Positions 8,965 to 17,277 of a stretch of 56,066 nucleotides of DNA are shown one piece after another; positions within the stretch are counted from its first letter, which is position 1; each line of letters begins with the position of its first letter. The translations under genes and the position numbers were made by a program. Location of the stretch: NCBI GenBank assembly GCA_015272155.1, contig JACYME010000008.1, positions 1 through 56,066 of the forward strand. Reading direction: 5' to 3'. Below the pieces are notes generated by a model. It worked only from the letters and a program-made list of their open reading frames with translations, did no database searches and was not told where the DNA came from. This DNA comes from Leptolyngbyaceae cyanobacterium T60_A2020_046. GTDB taxonomy: Bacteria > Cyanobacteriota > Cyanobacteriia > Phormidesmidales > Phormidesmidaceae.

Positions 8965-9141
8965 CACCACAATTGCCTGCAAAAAACAGCCTCAATTTTG
9001 GCATGGGTTATGCCCCGTCGCGCGTTAATGGCGCAGGTCAATGGGGTGAAACGCCTTCCAGCAGTGGAATGGGTGGAATCAGGTTCACAATCGTCGCAAC
9101 AGGCGCGCTGAAGCAGCTGAAGCAGGCGTTTTGTCGGGAAT

Positions 9142-10722
9142 TTAGAGCCCTGCACCGAGGCGATCGCGATAGAGGCCAACAATTTTCCCGACCACTTCGT
9201 CAATGGTAAGGCCATCAGTAATCAGTTCGATCGCGTCCTCAGCGCGACGCAGAGGCGCGACGCGGCGAGTACTGTCTTTGCGATCGCGCTCATCAATCGC
9301 CTGCTCCAAGGCTTCCAGGCTCATGGCGGGCTGGTTTTGGGCTTCCAGATCCCGCTTGCGTCGCCGGGCCCGCTCTTGCACCGAAGCCGTGAGAAAAACC
9401 TTCAGCTCCGCATGGGGAAAGACGTGGGTGCCAATATCGCGCCCCTCCATCACCACGCCGCCCGCCGCGCCATACTCCTGCTGCTGCTTAAGCAATAGAT
9501 GCCGCACAACAGGCTGGGCGGCAATCGCAGACACCTGAGCCGTCACCCGAGGACTCCGAATCGCCTGACTCACCTCCTTGTCATTCACCCATACCCGGGT
9601 TGGGCTAGGGACACCATCCACCGCAGGCTCTGAGGCGAGGCGAATCTGACAGTCTGCCAACAGCTCCGCCACGGCGACCTCATCGTGGAGATCCACCCCT
9701 GACTCTAGCGCTCGCCACGTCACCGCCCGATACATTGCGCCACTGTCGAGGTAGAGCAGCCCCAGGCGATCGGCCACCAGCCTGGCCACGGTGGACTTTC
9801 CCGCCCCAGCGGGGCCATCGATCGCGATAATGGGCTGCCGCGATCGCAGCGTTAGGTTATCGATGAGCCGTGTGCTGCCCAAATAGGCCGCGATCGCCAA
9901 CAATCCCGTCGTTTCCACCCGGTCTAACGGTTGCAAGGTCTGGGGGTCAACCAGTTCGGCATACTGCAAACGCACCGCAGCCTCGCTGCTGAGGGTCTGT
10001 TTTACTGCCATCAGCAACTCCACAGCCTCGCGATCGCCCTGCTCAAACCGAGCTTTCGCCGCCTGGAGCGCTCGATATATCACCGTCGCCTGCTGGCGCT
10101 CCCCCGCAGAAAGATATTGATTGCGCGAACTGCACGCCAGCCCATCCGCTTCCCGCACCGTGGGACAGCCCACCACCGTCACCGGCAGGTTCAAATCCGC
10201 CACCATGCGCCGCACAATCGCCAACTGTTGCGCGTCCTTTTCGCCAAAATAGGCGCGATTGGGCTGCACCAGATTCAACAGCTTGGCAACCACCGTCGTC
10301 ACCCCTGGAAAATGTCCTAGACGATGGGGACCGCACAGATGCAACATCATCGACGCCGGTGGCGTCACTTGAGTCAGGCGATCGGGTTCAGGCTGGGCAT
10401 GCCCGTATAGGGTTTTAGGATCAGGATAAAAAATCGCATCCACGCCCTCGGCTTCACATGCAGCAAGGTCGGCTTGCAGGGTTCGTGGATAGGTTTGCAA
10501 ATCTTCGCCGGGGGCAAACTGGAGCGGATTCACAAAAATCGTGACCACGACGTGGTCATTGTCCTGCCGGGCTCTGCGAATCAGGCTAAGGTGGCCCGAG
10601 TGGAGTGCCCCCATGGTCGGCACCAGCCCCACCGACGCGATCGCGGGATAGGGCTCCGCTGAGGGCTGTCGCCAGGCGGCTAAACAGCACCGTAATCCTT
10701 CAACGGTCTTGAGTAGTCTCAC
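9142..10722 (-). CDS. panC/cmk: Bifunctional pantoate ligase/cytidylate kinase (PanC-Cmk fusion)
   Basis: A 526-residue fusion typical of cyanobacteria. The N-terminal half is pantothenate synthetase, joining pantoate and beta-alanine with ATP: VPTMGALHSGHLSLI holds the HxGH signature, then FVNPLQF, YFGEKDAQQLAIVRRM and the SSRNQYLS motif. The C-terminal half from about residue 295 is CMP kinase, phosphorylating CMP/dCMP: IIAIDGPAGAGKSTVAR is the P-loop, followed by YLDSGAMYRAVTW and EGRDIGTHVFPHA. The start is GTG 10722 with AGGGG ten bases upstream. It has no close co-directional partner; the broken TPR gene follows after 177 bases. Both catalytic halves look intact. Confidence 0.95.
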   Translation of the reverse strand: MRLLKTVEGLRCCLAAWRQPSAEPYPAIASVGLVPTMGALHSGHLSLIRRARQDNDHVVVTIFVNPLQFAPGEDLQTYPRTLQADLAACEAEGVDAIFYPDPKTLYGHAQPEPDRLTQVTPPASMMLHLCGPHRLGHFPGVTTVVAKLLNLVQPNRAYFGEKDAQQLAIVRRMVADLNLPVTVVGCPTVREADGLACSSRNQYLSAGERQQATVIYRALQAAKARFEQGDREAVELLMAVKQTLSSEAAVRLQYAELVDPQTLQPLDRVETTGLLAIAAYLGSTRLIDNLTLRSRQPIIAIDGPAGAGKSTVARLVADRLGLLYLDSGAMYRAVTWRALESGVDLHDEVAVAELLADCQIRLASEPAVDGVPSPTRVWVNDKEVSQAIRSPRVTAQVSAIAAQPVVRHLLLKQQQEYGAAGGVVMEGRDIGTHVFPHAELKVFLTASVQERARRRKRDLEAQNQPAMSLEALEQAIDERDRKDSTRRVAPLRRAEDAIELITDGLTIDEVVGKIVGLYRDRLGAGL

Positions 10723-11274
10723 CGTTTTTGTACCCCTGTGAGTTTGCCGGTAACCGTCTCACAACACCGCACGCCCGAACAAAAGGAGTTTCCTTTAGTA
10801 TGCCGAACTCCATTCGGGGAGGCCAAAGCACCCGCCGATGACGCAGCCATCATCAGGTTCGCGATCGCTCAGCGCAATCAATGACCGCGCGATCGTCCAA
10901 AGACCTGAAAAGCCTTGCCGACTCCCGATAGAGTCGTGGGCACCGTCGGGAGCTAGAAATGTTTGTTTACAATCTCGGTCACAAGTTTTATAGGCTACCA
11001 GACTGTGACAACAAAGCGCCCCCTTGCCACCAGACAAAGGGGCGAAACGTCCTGATGGCCCCTTGGCTGCATCGCTCAACAGTAATGCGAGCGGCCTCCA
11101 GGTCATCATCAGGTGTCCAAACACAGGGCAGCATGCCCAAGAGAGAGAAGTCAAACCACAGCAGCCTAAGGCTGCACGGTCAGGAATCGAACGGAACTCA
11201 GAATCGTCTTTGTCGCTAATCGCAGTGAATTCGCGGTGAACTCACCCCATTGCTTGAGGTTTGAACCGCGCGGG
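10723..11274. other. non-coding stretch upstream of panC/cmk
   Basis: About 550 bases with no supportable gene. Visible structures are a 6-bp hairpin aaagga/tccttt near 10782-10796, a 7-bp pair ctcccga (10922-10928)/tcgggag (10946-10952), and a hairpin cgcccc...ggggcg at 11017-11044. Frames of up to 119 codons on the minus strand show no recognisable domain, ribosome-binding site or protein-like composition. Confidence 0.45.
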
Positions 11275-11299
11275 AGCTTAGACCGCTTGCGTCTAAGCT
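11275..11299 (-). terminator. hairpin at the 3' end of the RlpA-like gene
   Basis: Arms agcttagac and gtctaagct form a perfect 9-bp stem with a 7-base loop, overlapping the stop codon of the RlpA-like gene. No T-run follows on the minus strand, so it may protect or attenuate the transcript rather than act as a full intrinsic terminator. Confidence 0.4.
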
Positions 11300-12366
11300 T
11301 AGGGCGTCGATAGAACCTCAATGCGCACCGCACCGACGCCAGCACGATCCAGCCCAATTTCGCGGGCGGCGGCGGCGGACAGGTCAATCACCCGGTCCCG
11401 GCTAAAGGGGCCGCGATCGTTGATGCGCAAAATCACCTGACGGTTATTGGACACATTAGTCACCCGCACCGTAGTGCCAAAGGGTAGGGTGCGGTGGGCA
11501 GCGGTCAGCGCATTTTGGTTAAACACCTCGCCGCTGGCGGTGCGCCGTCCGTGCAAGCCAGGGCCATACCAAGAGGCTTGCCCAGTCTGAACGGAGACGA
11601 CATTCCAGTTGCCACTGGGGGCTGCCTCGGATGAAGGCGCGCCGGGCCGAGGCCGACCAGGAATTTCAGCCAACGGTTCGGCACCGCCCAGCAGTCGCCG
11701 CAGCCGATTGGCAATCTGCAACGCGTCATCACCGGGGTTATTCGTGGTGTCTGGAAGAATGGTGTCGCCATCAACAACGACAAGATCTTCGTCCGCCAAG
11801 GACACGACGAAGGCGTCGTCTGCATCATTCCAGCGAACTTCGATCGCGTCAGGGTCGCCGTTGTCTTGATGGAACTGGTCAATGCGAGCTGCGATCGCCG
11901 TTGCCCGCGCAGCAGGGTCAGTTTCAAGGGGAAGGGTCGCGTCTGCCCCGGCCCGAGCTTTATCTTCGTTGCTCGGAAACTCTGGGCCAAGGAAAGTTAG
12001 AACGGGAATATCGTTAACGTACAGCGTTGCAGCGTAGTTGCTGTCGAGGGTGTGAGGAATGACAAGGACGAGGTCAGATAAGCCTCGGGCAAGGTCGGTT
12101 GAGGGATCAGAATTTGCAGAAATTGCCGGATCAGAAAGGTCGGACTCGAGACTCGCAGAATCGCTCTGAACAGTCTGGGAAGCTGAAGTTGTCTCAAGAT
12201 CAGCCGGAGGCTCAGTGGATTCCAAGGGCACCGACTCGGCGGAGTCGGGGCTAAGGTTCAGAGAGGCTTCGAGCTGACTAATCTGCTGGGCACTCGCCGG
12301 GAGGGTCGTCCCCATCGCAGACATGACAACGGCAGCGGTAAGGCTGCGCAGAAGGCATTGGTTCAT
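11299..12366 (-). CDS. Secreted RlpA-like double-psi beta-barrel protein
   Basis: A 355-residue exported protein. An N-terminal signal peptide (MNQCLLRSLTAAVVMSAMG, probable cleavage after ASA near residue 26) is followed by a Ser/Asp-rich linker, a central region of about 130 residues with the element VIPHTLDSNYAATLYVNDIP, and a C-terminal RlpA-type double-psi beta-barrel (about 258-355) with QASWYGPGLHGRRTASGE, TAAHRTLPFGTTVRVTN and LRINDRGPFSRDRVIDLS. RlpA proteins in other bacteria cleave naked glycan strands of peptidoglycan at the septum; the Asp of the NDRGPF loop is kept. Start ATG 12366 is the only one giving a signal peptide. The central region is usual in cyanobacterial members and of unknown use. 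Single-gene unit. Confidence 0.85.
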   Translation of the reverse strand: MNQCLLRSLTAAVVMSAMGTTLPASAQQISQLEASLNLSPDSAESVPLESTEPPADLETTSASQTVQSDSASLESDLSDPAISANSDPSTDLARGLSDLVLVIPHTLDSNYAATLYVNDIPVLTFLGPEFPSNEDKARAGADATLPLETDPAARATAIAARIDQFHQDNGDPDAIEVRWNDADDAFVVSLADEDLVVVDGDTILPDTTNNPGDDALQIANRLRRLLGGAEPLAEIPGRPRPGAPSSEAAPSGNWNVVSVQTGQASWYGPGLHGRRTASGEVFNQNALTAAHRTLPFGTTVRVTNVSNNRQVILRINDRGPFSRDRVIDLSAAAAREIGLDRAGVGAVRIEVLSTP

Positions 12367-12948
12367 ATGGGTAACAAGAGCTCAACAGGGCGGGCTGAGA
12401 TGCATCGCGGAACCGCAAGGATTGCAAATACGTTTGGAGATAAACGCCATCTCATACCCGATTCGACTTCACTCTGTACTTCGTTTTGGACGACCAGTAC
12501 CCTAGCACGAAGGTTTGGGTTCGGGGATCCGGGAAGTTGAGTGAGCGATCCCTAGCAAGCTCGTTTCAAGAAAACTTGATGCAGGGAGGCGAAGGAGCGA
12601 AAACAAGACCCCATCGCCCTCCTGTAAGTTCCAGAATGCCCCAGAATGTTTTGCAAAACTTATTGATTAGAGCCTTTTTCTGTGAGAAATGTAATCAATA
12701 AAAGGCGCGATCGCAGGGCCTTGAACTCATCAAAAAATGACAATCTATTCCACTAGTTGCATAATCTGATTCTCACCATTGGGGGCTTGCCCAGCGCTTC
12801 GCATTAGCTCGCCTGATTTGTTAAATACCTTTTGCTGATGGATTGGAGGCGCTGTGGATCTGCCCCTTGCGATCGCGGAAGTTGACTCTAATTGATCGCC
12901 CGCCCTGAGACATCATTAAATGCGGTGTTGTTTCGAGGCCAGAAGGGC
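12367..12948. other. intergenic region between divergent RlpA-like gene and purM
   Basis: A 580-base divergent intergenic region with no gene I can support. It holds a perfect 10-bp inverted repeat at 12660-12701. Promoters for both flanking genes must lie here, but I cannot pick convincing hexamers. Confidence 0.45.
12660..12701. repeat. 10-bp AT-rich inverted repeat, possible operator or RNA hairpin
   Basis: ttattgatta (12660-12669) and taatcaataa (12692-12701) are perfect reverse complements separated by 22 bases. It lies about 250 bases upstream of purM in the divergent intergenic region. It could be a regulator-binding site or a leader hairpin; no U-tract follows. Confidence 0.45.
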
Positions 12949-14007
12949 ATGGATTATCGCGAAGCTGGAGTAGATGTTGTGGCGGGTCGCGCCTTTGTGG
13001 ATCGGATTCGATCGCTGGTGGACAGCACACGACGCCCCGAAGTGCTCGGCGGGCTGGGCGGCTTTGGGGGCTGCTTTCAATTACCAACGGGCTATCAAGA
13101 GCCAGTGCTGATTTCTGGCGCCGATGGCGTCGGCACCAAGCTCAAAATCGCCCACCAGTTAAACCGTCACGACACCGTCGGCATTGACCTCGTCGCCATG
13201 TGCGTCAACGATGTCCTGACCAGTGGCGCTGAGCCCCTCTTCTTTTTGGACTACCTGGCCACGGGCAAGCTAGAGTCCGCCCAACTCGCCGATGTGGTCT
13301 CTGGCGTTGCAGAGGGATGCCGCCAGGCGGGCTGTGCCCTGCTGGGCGGCGAAACCGCTGAAATGCCTGGATTCTACGCGCCGGGAGAATATGACCTGGC
13401 GGGCTTTTGTGTTGGCATTGCAGAAAAACAGGCGCTGCTAACGGGCGATCGCGTGCAGCTTGGCGATGTGGCGATCGCGCTGCCCAGCCGTGGCGTCCAC
13501 AGCAATGGCTTTAGCCTCGTGCGTAAAATCGTTGCCGAAGCGCCCCGCAGCGATCGCGACACCCCCGGCTACGACTGGGACGATTGCCTGGCCCAGTTCG
13601 GCGGGGTGTCTCTCGGCGAGACTCTCCTCACCCCCACGCAGATCTATGTGAAACCCGTGTTGGCTGCCCTGCGCAGTGGATTACCCATCCACGCAATGGC
13701 ACACATCACCGGGGGCGGACTGCCCGAAAACCTGCCACGCTGCCTTGGGCCGGGGCAATCCCTTCAGTTAAACCCCGGTAGTTGGCCGATTTTGCCCGTG
13801 TTTGAATGGCTGGCAGCAGCGGGTTCCGTCGCCCCAGTCGATATGTTTGACACCTTTAATATGGGCGTCGGGTTTGTGGTGATTGTGCCTCCGACTGCGG
13901 TGGAGCGCGCGATCGCCATCTTTGCGGATCAGGGCATGGCCGCTTACGCCATTGGCGAGGTCATCGCGGGGGATGGCAAGGTTTGCGGCATTCCGCTCCG
14001 ATCCTAG
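12949..14007 (+). CDS. purM: Phosphoribosylformylglycinamidine cyclo-ligase (AIR synthetase)
   Basis: Fifth step of purine biosynthesis: ATP-dependent ring closure of FGAM to aminoimidazole ribonucleotide. The 352-residue protein starts [17 protein letters not shown] and shows [12 protein letters not shown], the [17 protein letters not shown] segment, [13 protein letters not shown] and [13 protein letters not shown], all PurM hallmarks. ATG 12949 is supported by AGAAGG close upstream and by the family start; the longer frame from 12892 adds 19 unrelated residues. The stop is followed by GGGAGGA with no ATG after it. Transcribed toward the prohibitin-like gene 154 bases downstream. Confidence 0.95.
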   Translation: MDYREAGVDVVAGRAFVDRIRSLVDSTRRPEVLGGLGGFGGCFQLPTGYQEPVLISGADGVGTKLKIAHQLNRHDTVGIDLVAMCVNDVLTSGAEPLFFLDYLATGKLESAQLADVVSGVAEGCRQAGCALLGGETAEMPGFYAPGEYDLAGFCVGIAEKQALLTGDRVQLGDVAIALPSRGVHSNGFSLVRKIVAEAPRSDRDTPGYDWDDCLAQFGGVSLGETLLTPTQIYVKPVLAALRSGLPIHAMAHITGGGLPENLPRCLGPGQSLQLNPGSWPILPVFEWLAAAGSVAPVDMFDTFNMGVGFVVIVPPTAVERAIAIFADQGMAAYAIGEVIAGDGKVCGIPLRS

Positions 14008-14019
14008 GGAGGAATACTA

Positions 14020-14079
14020 CAACCTTGCATTCAGACCCGAGCGGCAAGATGCTGGCGCGATCGCATTAGAGCAAGGTTG
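14020..14079. repeat. 9-bp inverted repeat between purM and the prohibitin-like gene
   Basis: caaccttgc (14020-14028) and gcaaggttg (14071-14079) are perfect reverse complements 42 bases apart. No T-run follows. Possible long-loop hairpin in the read-through transcript. Confidence 0.4.
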
Positions 14080-14161
14080 AGATTTGCGGCCCCCCAGCGC
14101 CAACTCCCTAGAATGGGAACGGCATGTTGGAAGCAATCAAGACGATTTAGGAGTATTTCCC

Positions 14162-15001
14162 TTGAAATCACAAACTACCGGCTGGCAGCCGATTGTGCTG
14201 GCCTTCCTCGCCCTCGTGGTGCTTGCGATCGGCTCAAGCTGTTTCGTCATCATCAACCCCGGCCAGGCGGGCGTGCTCAGCATCCTCGGTAAGGCCCAAG
14301 ACGGAGCCCTGCTTGAAGGCATTCATATCAAACCGCCCCTAATATCAGCGGTCGATATTTATGATGTCACCGTCCAAAAATTTGAGGTGCCAGCCCAAAG
14401 TTCTACCAAAGACCTCCAAGACCTGACCGCAAGCTTTGCCATTAACTTTCGGCTCGACCCCAGCGAAGTCGTCACCGTGCGTCGCACCCAAGGCACCCTG
14501 GCAAATATCGTGTCGAAGATCATCGCACCACAAACCCAGGAATCTTTCAAAATTGCGGCAGCAAAGCGCACGGTCGAAGAAGCCATCACCCAGCGGGCCG
14601 CGCTTAAGGAAGACTTCGACGAAGCACTGGGAACCCGATTGGAGAAATACGGCATTATCGTGCTCGATACGAGCGTGGTGGATCTGAACTTCTCACCGGA
14701 GTTTGCCAAAGCAGTAGAAGAGAAGCAGATTGCCGAACAGCGGGCGCGGCGGGCAGTCTACATCGCCCAAGAGGCGGAGCAAGAAGCCCAGGCCGAAATT
14801 AACCGAGCCAAGGGGCGCGCCGAAGCCCAGCGACTGTTGGCCGAAACCCTGAAGGCCCAGGGCGGCACCCTGGTGTTGCAAAAGGAAGCGATTGAAGCTT
14901 GGAAGGCTGGGGGCTCGCAGATGCCTCGGGTGCTCGTCACAGGCAAGGATTCGGGAAGTTTACCCTTCCTCTTTAATGTGTCAGAGGCTGATGTGAAGTA
15001 G
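14162..15001 (+). CDS. Prohibitin/SPFH-domain membrane protein
   Basis: A 279-residue SPFH-family protein. One N-terminal membrane segment (about residues 9-30, LAFLALVVLAIGSSCFVIIN) is followed by the SPFH/band-7 domain (about 30-200) and a heptad-rich Ala/Glu/Gln helix (AQEAEQEAQAEINRAKGRAE) that assembles the ring. Prohibitins form large membrane rings that scaffold or regulate FtsH-type proteases; cyanobacterial forms sit in thylakoid or plasma membrane. I chose TTG 14162 because TAGGAG lies 8 bases upstream and the protein then begins just before the anchor; the in-frame ATG 14084 adds 26 residues without homology-like character. No FtsH gene is nearby. Confidence 0.88.
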   Translation: MKSQTTGWQPIVLAFLALVVLAIGSSCFVIINPGQAGVLSILGKAQDGALLEGIHIKPPLISAVDIYDVTVQKFEVPAQSSTKDLQDLTASFAINFRLDPSEVVTVRRTQGTLANIVSKIIAPQTQESFKIAAAKRTVEEAITQRAALKEDFDEALGTRLEKYGIIVLDTSVVDLNFSPEFAKAVEEKQIAEQRARRAVYIAQEAEQEAQAEINRAKGRAEAQRLLAETLKAQGGTLVLQKEAIEAWKAGGSQMPRVLVTGKDSGSLPFLFNVSEADVK

Positions 15002-15020
15002 CGGTACGAAGGTTCAGGGG

Positions 15021-15051
15021 TTTGCGATCGTGAATCTAATGCGATCGCAAA
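15021..15051. terminator. 10-bp hairpin downstream of the prohibitin-like gene
   Basis: tttgcgatcg (15021-15030) and cgatcgcaaa (15042-15051) pair perfectly with an 11-base loop, between two genes that converge. Each arm carries part of a HIP1 motif. The T-run is only three or four bases on the minus-strand reading, so it is at best a weak bidirectional terminator. Confidence 0.4.
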
Positions 15052-15120
15052 TCTCTGCACTGTTCAATAACCGGTTGCGCGATCGCGACGCTTCACCTCA
15101 ACAAGACCCAACATCACCCA

Positions 15121-15369
15121 TTAGTAGTAATCCAAATCAGGCTCAGCTTGAGGCACCGCAAAATTCGACGGGTCTAGCAAAAACTTCAAAGCCTCTTGCT
15201 CAAGGCGATTGATATGGTAAGGCTCTAGGGCATCAGAATGACGCAGACAGGTGATGTAGCCCTCAAGATAAAGGCGTAACTCGTCGGTACGATACCCGCG
15301 GTTCCAATGATCGACAAGGGCATCGGTAACCCGTTGGTAATATCGAATGGACTTAGCATCCTGGAGCAT
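15121..15369 (-). CDS. DUF6761 family cyanobacterial protein
   Basis: A small soluble protein of 82 residues starting MLQDAKSIRYYQRVTDALVD and ending in an acidic tail (PDLDYY). The core LRLYLEGYITCLRHSDALEPY is characteristic of DUF6761, found across cyanobacteria with unknown function. ATG 15369 matches the family start; the frame stays open to 15453 but the extra 28 residues are basic and unlike the family. Predicted all-helical. No operon partner; it lies antisense to the neighbouring prohibitin-like and response regulator genes. Confidence 0.8.
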   Translation of the reverse strand: MLQDAKSIRYYQRVTDALVDHWNRGYRTDELRLYLEGYITCLRHSDALEPYHINRLEQEALKFLLDPSNFAVPQAEPDLDYY

Positions 15370-15558
15370 GGATAGTGACCTATTTGATCTCGTCATCGGG
15401 AGAGCCCCAGGGACTAGACGCTTGAATCTAGCCTCCAGATGCTTCCGCAACAAAACAGCGCACTACGCAATATTGCTTCTCTTTCTTATATCTTACTTGT
15501 TTCAGAGCCGAGGCACCACTGCGGCCAACCCGCCGCCCAAGTCAGATTGCCTCACCTC

Positions 15559-15586
15559 TGTTATGCCCAATTGGAGGGGCATAACA
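15559..15586. repeat. 10-bp perfect hairpin in the response-regulator leader
   Basis: tgttatgccc (15559-15568) and gggcataaca (15577-15586) are perfect reverse complements with an 8-base loop. It lies between the divergent DUF6761 and response regulator genes, upstream of the regulator's likely start. It could be an operator for either gene or a leader hairpin. Confidence 0.5.
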
Positions 15587-15624
15587 AACGGTGTCTGAAG
15601 GATTCCATTCCTATTCTCAAGGGT

Positions 15625-16500
15625 GTGAAGCGCAGGGGCTCGGGTAACGGCAGCTACAAAAACCCCTCGGAGCCTTTGCTAGGCTATGACTCATCTTCTA
15701 CCGCTTCTCGTTCCTACAGCAGCTTGATCAGTGTGGCGTGTATTCAAATTGTTGAAGGGAATCCTCATTTGCGATCGCTGTTAGGTTGGCACTTGCAGCA
15801 GTCTGGGTTTCGGGTTTATCAGTCCGCAGATATTGTGCGTGCCCGAGAGGTGTTTCAAACCCACCGCCCCAATGTGGTGGTGCTGGATGCCCAAATGCCA
15901 GAGGGCAACGGCTTAGAGTTTTGCCGATGGCTTTATCAGCAAGGACAGACCTATATTCTGATGTTGTCCGCCCGTTCGACCGAGGCGGACATTGTATCTG
16001 GCCTGAAGGCAGGGGCTGATGATTATTTGACCAAGCCCTTTGGGATGCAGGAGTTTTTGGCTCGGGTTGAAGCGCTGACCCGCCGTATGAGCCGCACCAC
16101 GGCCCCCGCATCACTCACTTATGGCGCATTGAACATTGATCTGGTGCAGCGGCGCGTTCGGTATCGCGATACGTTTATTGACCTGACGCCGCAGGAATTT
16201 AGCTTGCTCTATGTGCTGACCCAAGCGGGTGGTGCGCCACTTAGTCGCACGGATTTGCTCCAGCGTGCCTGGCCTGATGCGATAGACAATCCACGTACGG
16301 TCGATACCCACATTCTGTCGCTGCGCAAAAAGATTGAGCGCGATCCGCGTCAACCGAGCATTATTCAAACCGTTCGCAATGTGGGGTACCGCTTCAATGT
16401 TGATCGCCTCGTGACAGATAGCACTCCGCGATCGCCCGTCGAAAATAATGGCACCCATGCCAGGATGGCGGCGGAAGTTTTGCGCGGCGTTTCGCCTTAG
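15625..16500 (+). CDS. OmpR-family response regulator with altered acidic pocket
   Basis: Receiver domain plus winged-helix DNA-binding domain. The receiver begins CIQIVEGNPHLRSLLGWHL; the phosphoacceptor Asp lies in VVVLDAQMPEGNG, the switch Ser in LMLSARS and the Lys in DDYLTKPFGMQEF. The first-strand acidic pair, normally DD or ED, reads E-G here, so one metal-binding acid is missing. The C-terminal Trans_reg_C domain includes LTPQEFSLLYVL, RTVDTHILSLRKKIE and VRNVGYRF. The true start is uncertain: no ATG occurs in frame after 15439, which lies upstream of the leader hairpin. GTG 15625 is one option; GTG 15733, just ahead of the receiver, is another. It is an orphan with no kinase beside it. 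Target genes unknown. Confidence 0.82.
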   Translation: MKRRGSGNGSYKNPSEPLLGYDSSSTASRSYSSLISVACIQIVEGNPHLRSLLGWHLQQSGFRVYQSADIVRAREVFQTHRPNVVVLDAQMPEGNGLEFCRWLYQQGQTYILMLSARSTEADIVSGLKAGADDYLTKPFGMQEFLARVEALTRRMSRTTAPASLTYGALNIDLVQRRVRYRDTFIDLTPQEFSLLYVLTQAGGAPLSRTDLLQRAWPDAIDNPRTVDTHILSLRKKIERDPRQPSIIQTVRNVGYRFNVDRLVTDSTPRSPVENNGTHARMAAEVLRGVSP

Positions 16501-16515
16501 GCGCTCGGCTCCTGG

Positions 16516-17277
16516 TTAAGCTTCGCCCCATTCTGCAACATCTTGCTGTTTGGCAGCCAGGATGCGATCGCGAATATCATCCCAAGGAACTGCGTGTGCG
16601 GCCCCTTCCAATTTAATGTGGCCCTGTTCTAAATAAAGGACGCGATCGCAAAACTCAGCCACCAACTCAAGCTGATGATTCGTCATGATCACCGTCAGCC
16701 CACGGTGTTGCATCTCAGCTCGAATCGCCGCCAAAATTTGGTGGGCAGTGCCCAGATCCTGTGCCGACGTGGGCTCATCGAGCAGCAGCACTGTGGGCTG
16801 GGCAATGAGGGCACGAGCAATCGCCACCCGTTGCTGCTGGCCACCAGACAGCTCTAGGGCAGAGCGCCCCAGCCATTCCGTCGGAATCGTGAGCCGCGCT
16901 AACCAAGGACGAATGCGATCGTCTTGGGCTGACGTCGGGATATTTTGGAGCTGTAGCGGGTACCGCAGCGCTGCTTCGACGGTCATGCCCAGCAGTCGGG
17001 TATCTTGACCCACTAGCATGATTTGCTGGCGCAGCGCAATGACGGGATAACTCTCCAGCGGCGCATGGCGGAACCTTAGATCTCCGATATTGGGGTCTTG
17101 TAACCGGTTCAGCAAGCGCAACAGCGAGGTTTTTCCAGCGCCGGAGGGGCCGACGATCCCCAAAAATTCTCCCGCCGCGATCGCAAAGGAAATGTGCTGA
17201 AGAATCCAGCCACTGCCCACCTTTGCCGACAGCCCAATGGAGTCTGCCTGAAGCAGGGGGGATGCGATCGCGCTCAT
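16516..17277 (-). CDS. ABC transporter ATP-binding protein
   Basis: A 253-residue ATPase subunit with Walker A GPSGAGKTSLLRLL, Q-loop LVGQDTRLLGMTVE, signature LSGGQQQRVAIARAL, Walker B VLLLDEPTSAQD and switch His in VIMTNHQLELV. The layout resembles FetA/YbbL-type and phosphate-type ATPases, but no permease lies next to it, so the substrate is open. ATG 17277 overlaps the TGA of the upstream membrane protein in an ATGA junction, which indicates translational coupling. A longer frame to 17316 exists but runs into that gene. The partner membrane protein may anchor or regulate it, or the true permease is elsewhere. Confidence 0.88.
   Translation of the reverse strand: MSAIASPLLQADSIGLSAKVGSGWILQHISFAIAAGEFLGIVGPSGAGKTSLLRLLNRLQDPNIGDLRFRHAPLESYPVIALRQQIMLVGQDTRLLGMTVEAALRYPLQLQNIPTSAQDDRIRPWLARLTIPTEWLGRSALELSGGQQQRVAIARALIAQPTVLLLDEPTSAQDLGTAHQILAAIRAEMQHRGLTVIMTNHQLELVAEFCDRVLYLEQGHIKLEGAAHAVPWDDIRDRILAAKQQDVAEWGEA

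Noticed and set aside
10795-11154. 119-codon minus-strand frame upstream of panC/cmk
   Set aside because: No start signal, odd composition (many Cys and Trp, no domain-like core) and no recognisable family.
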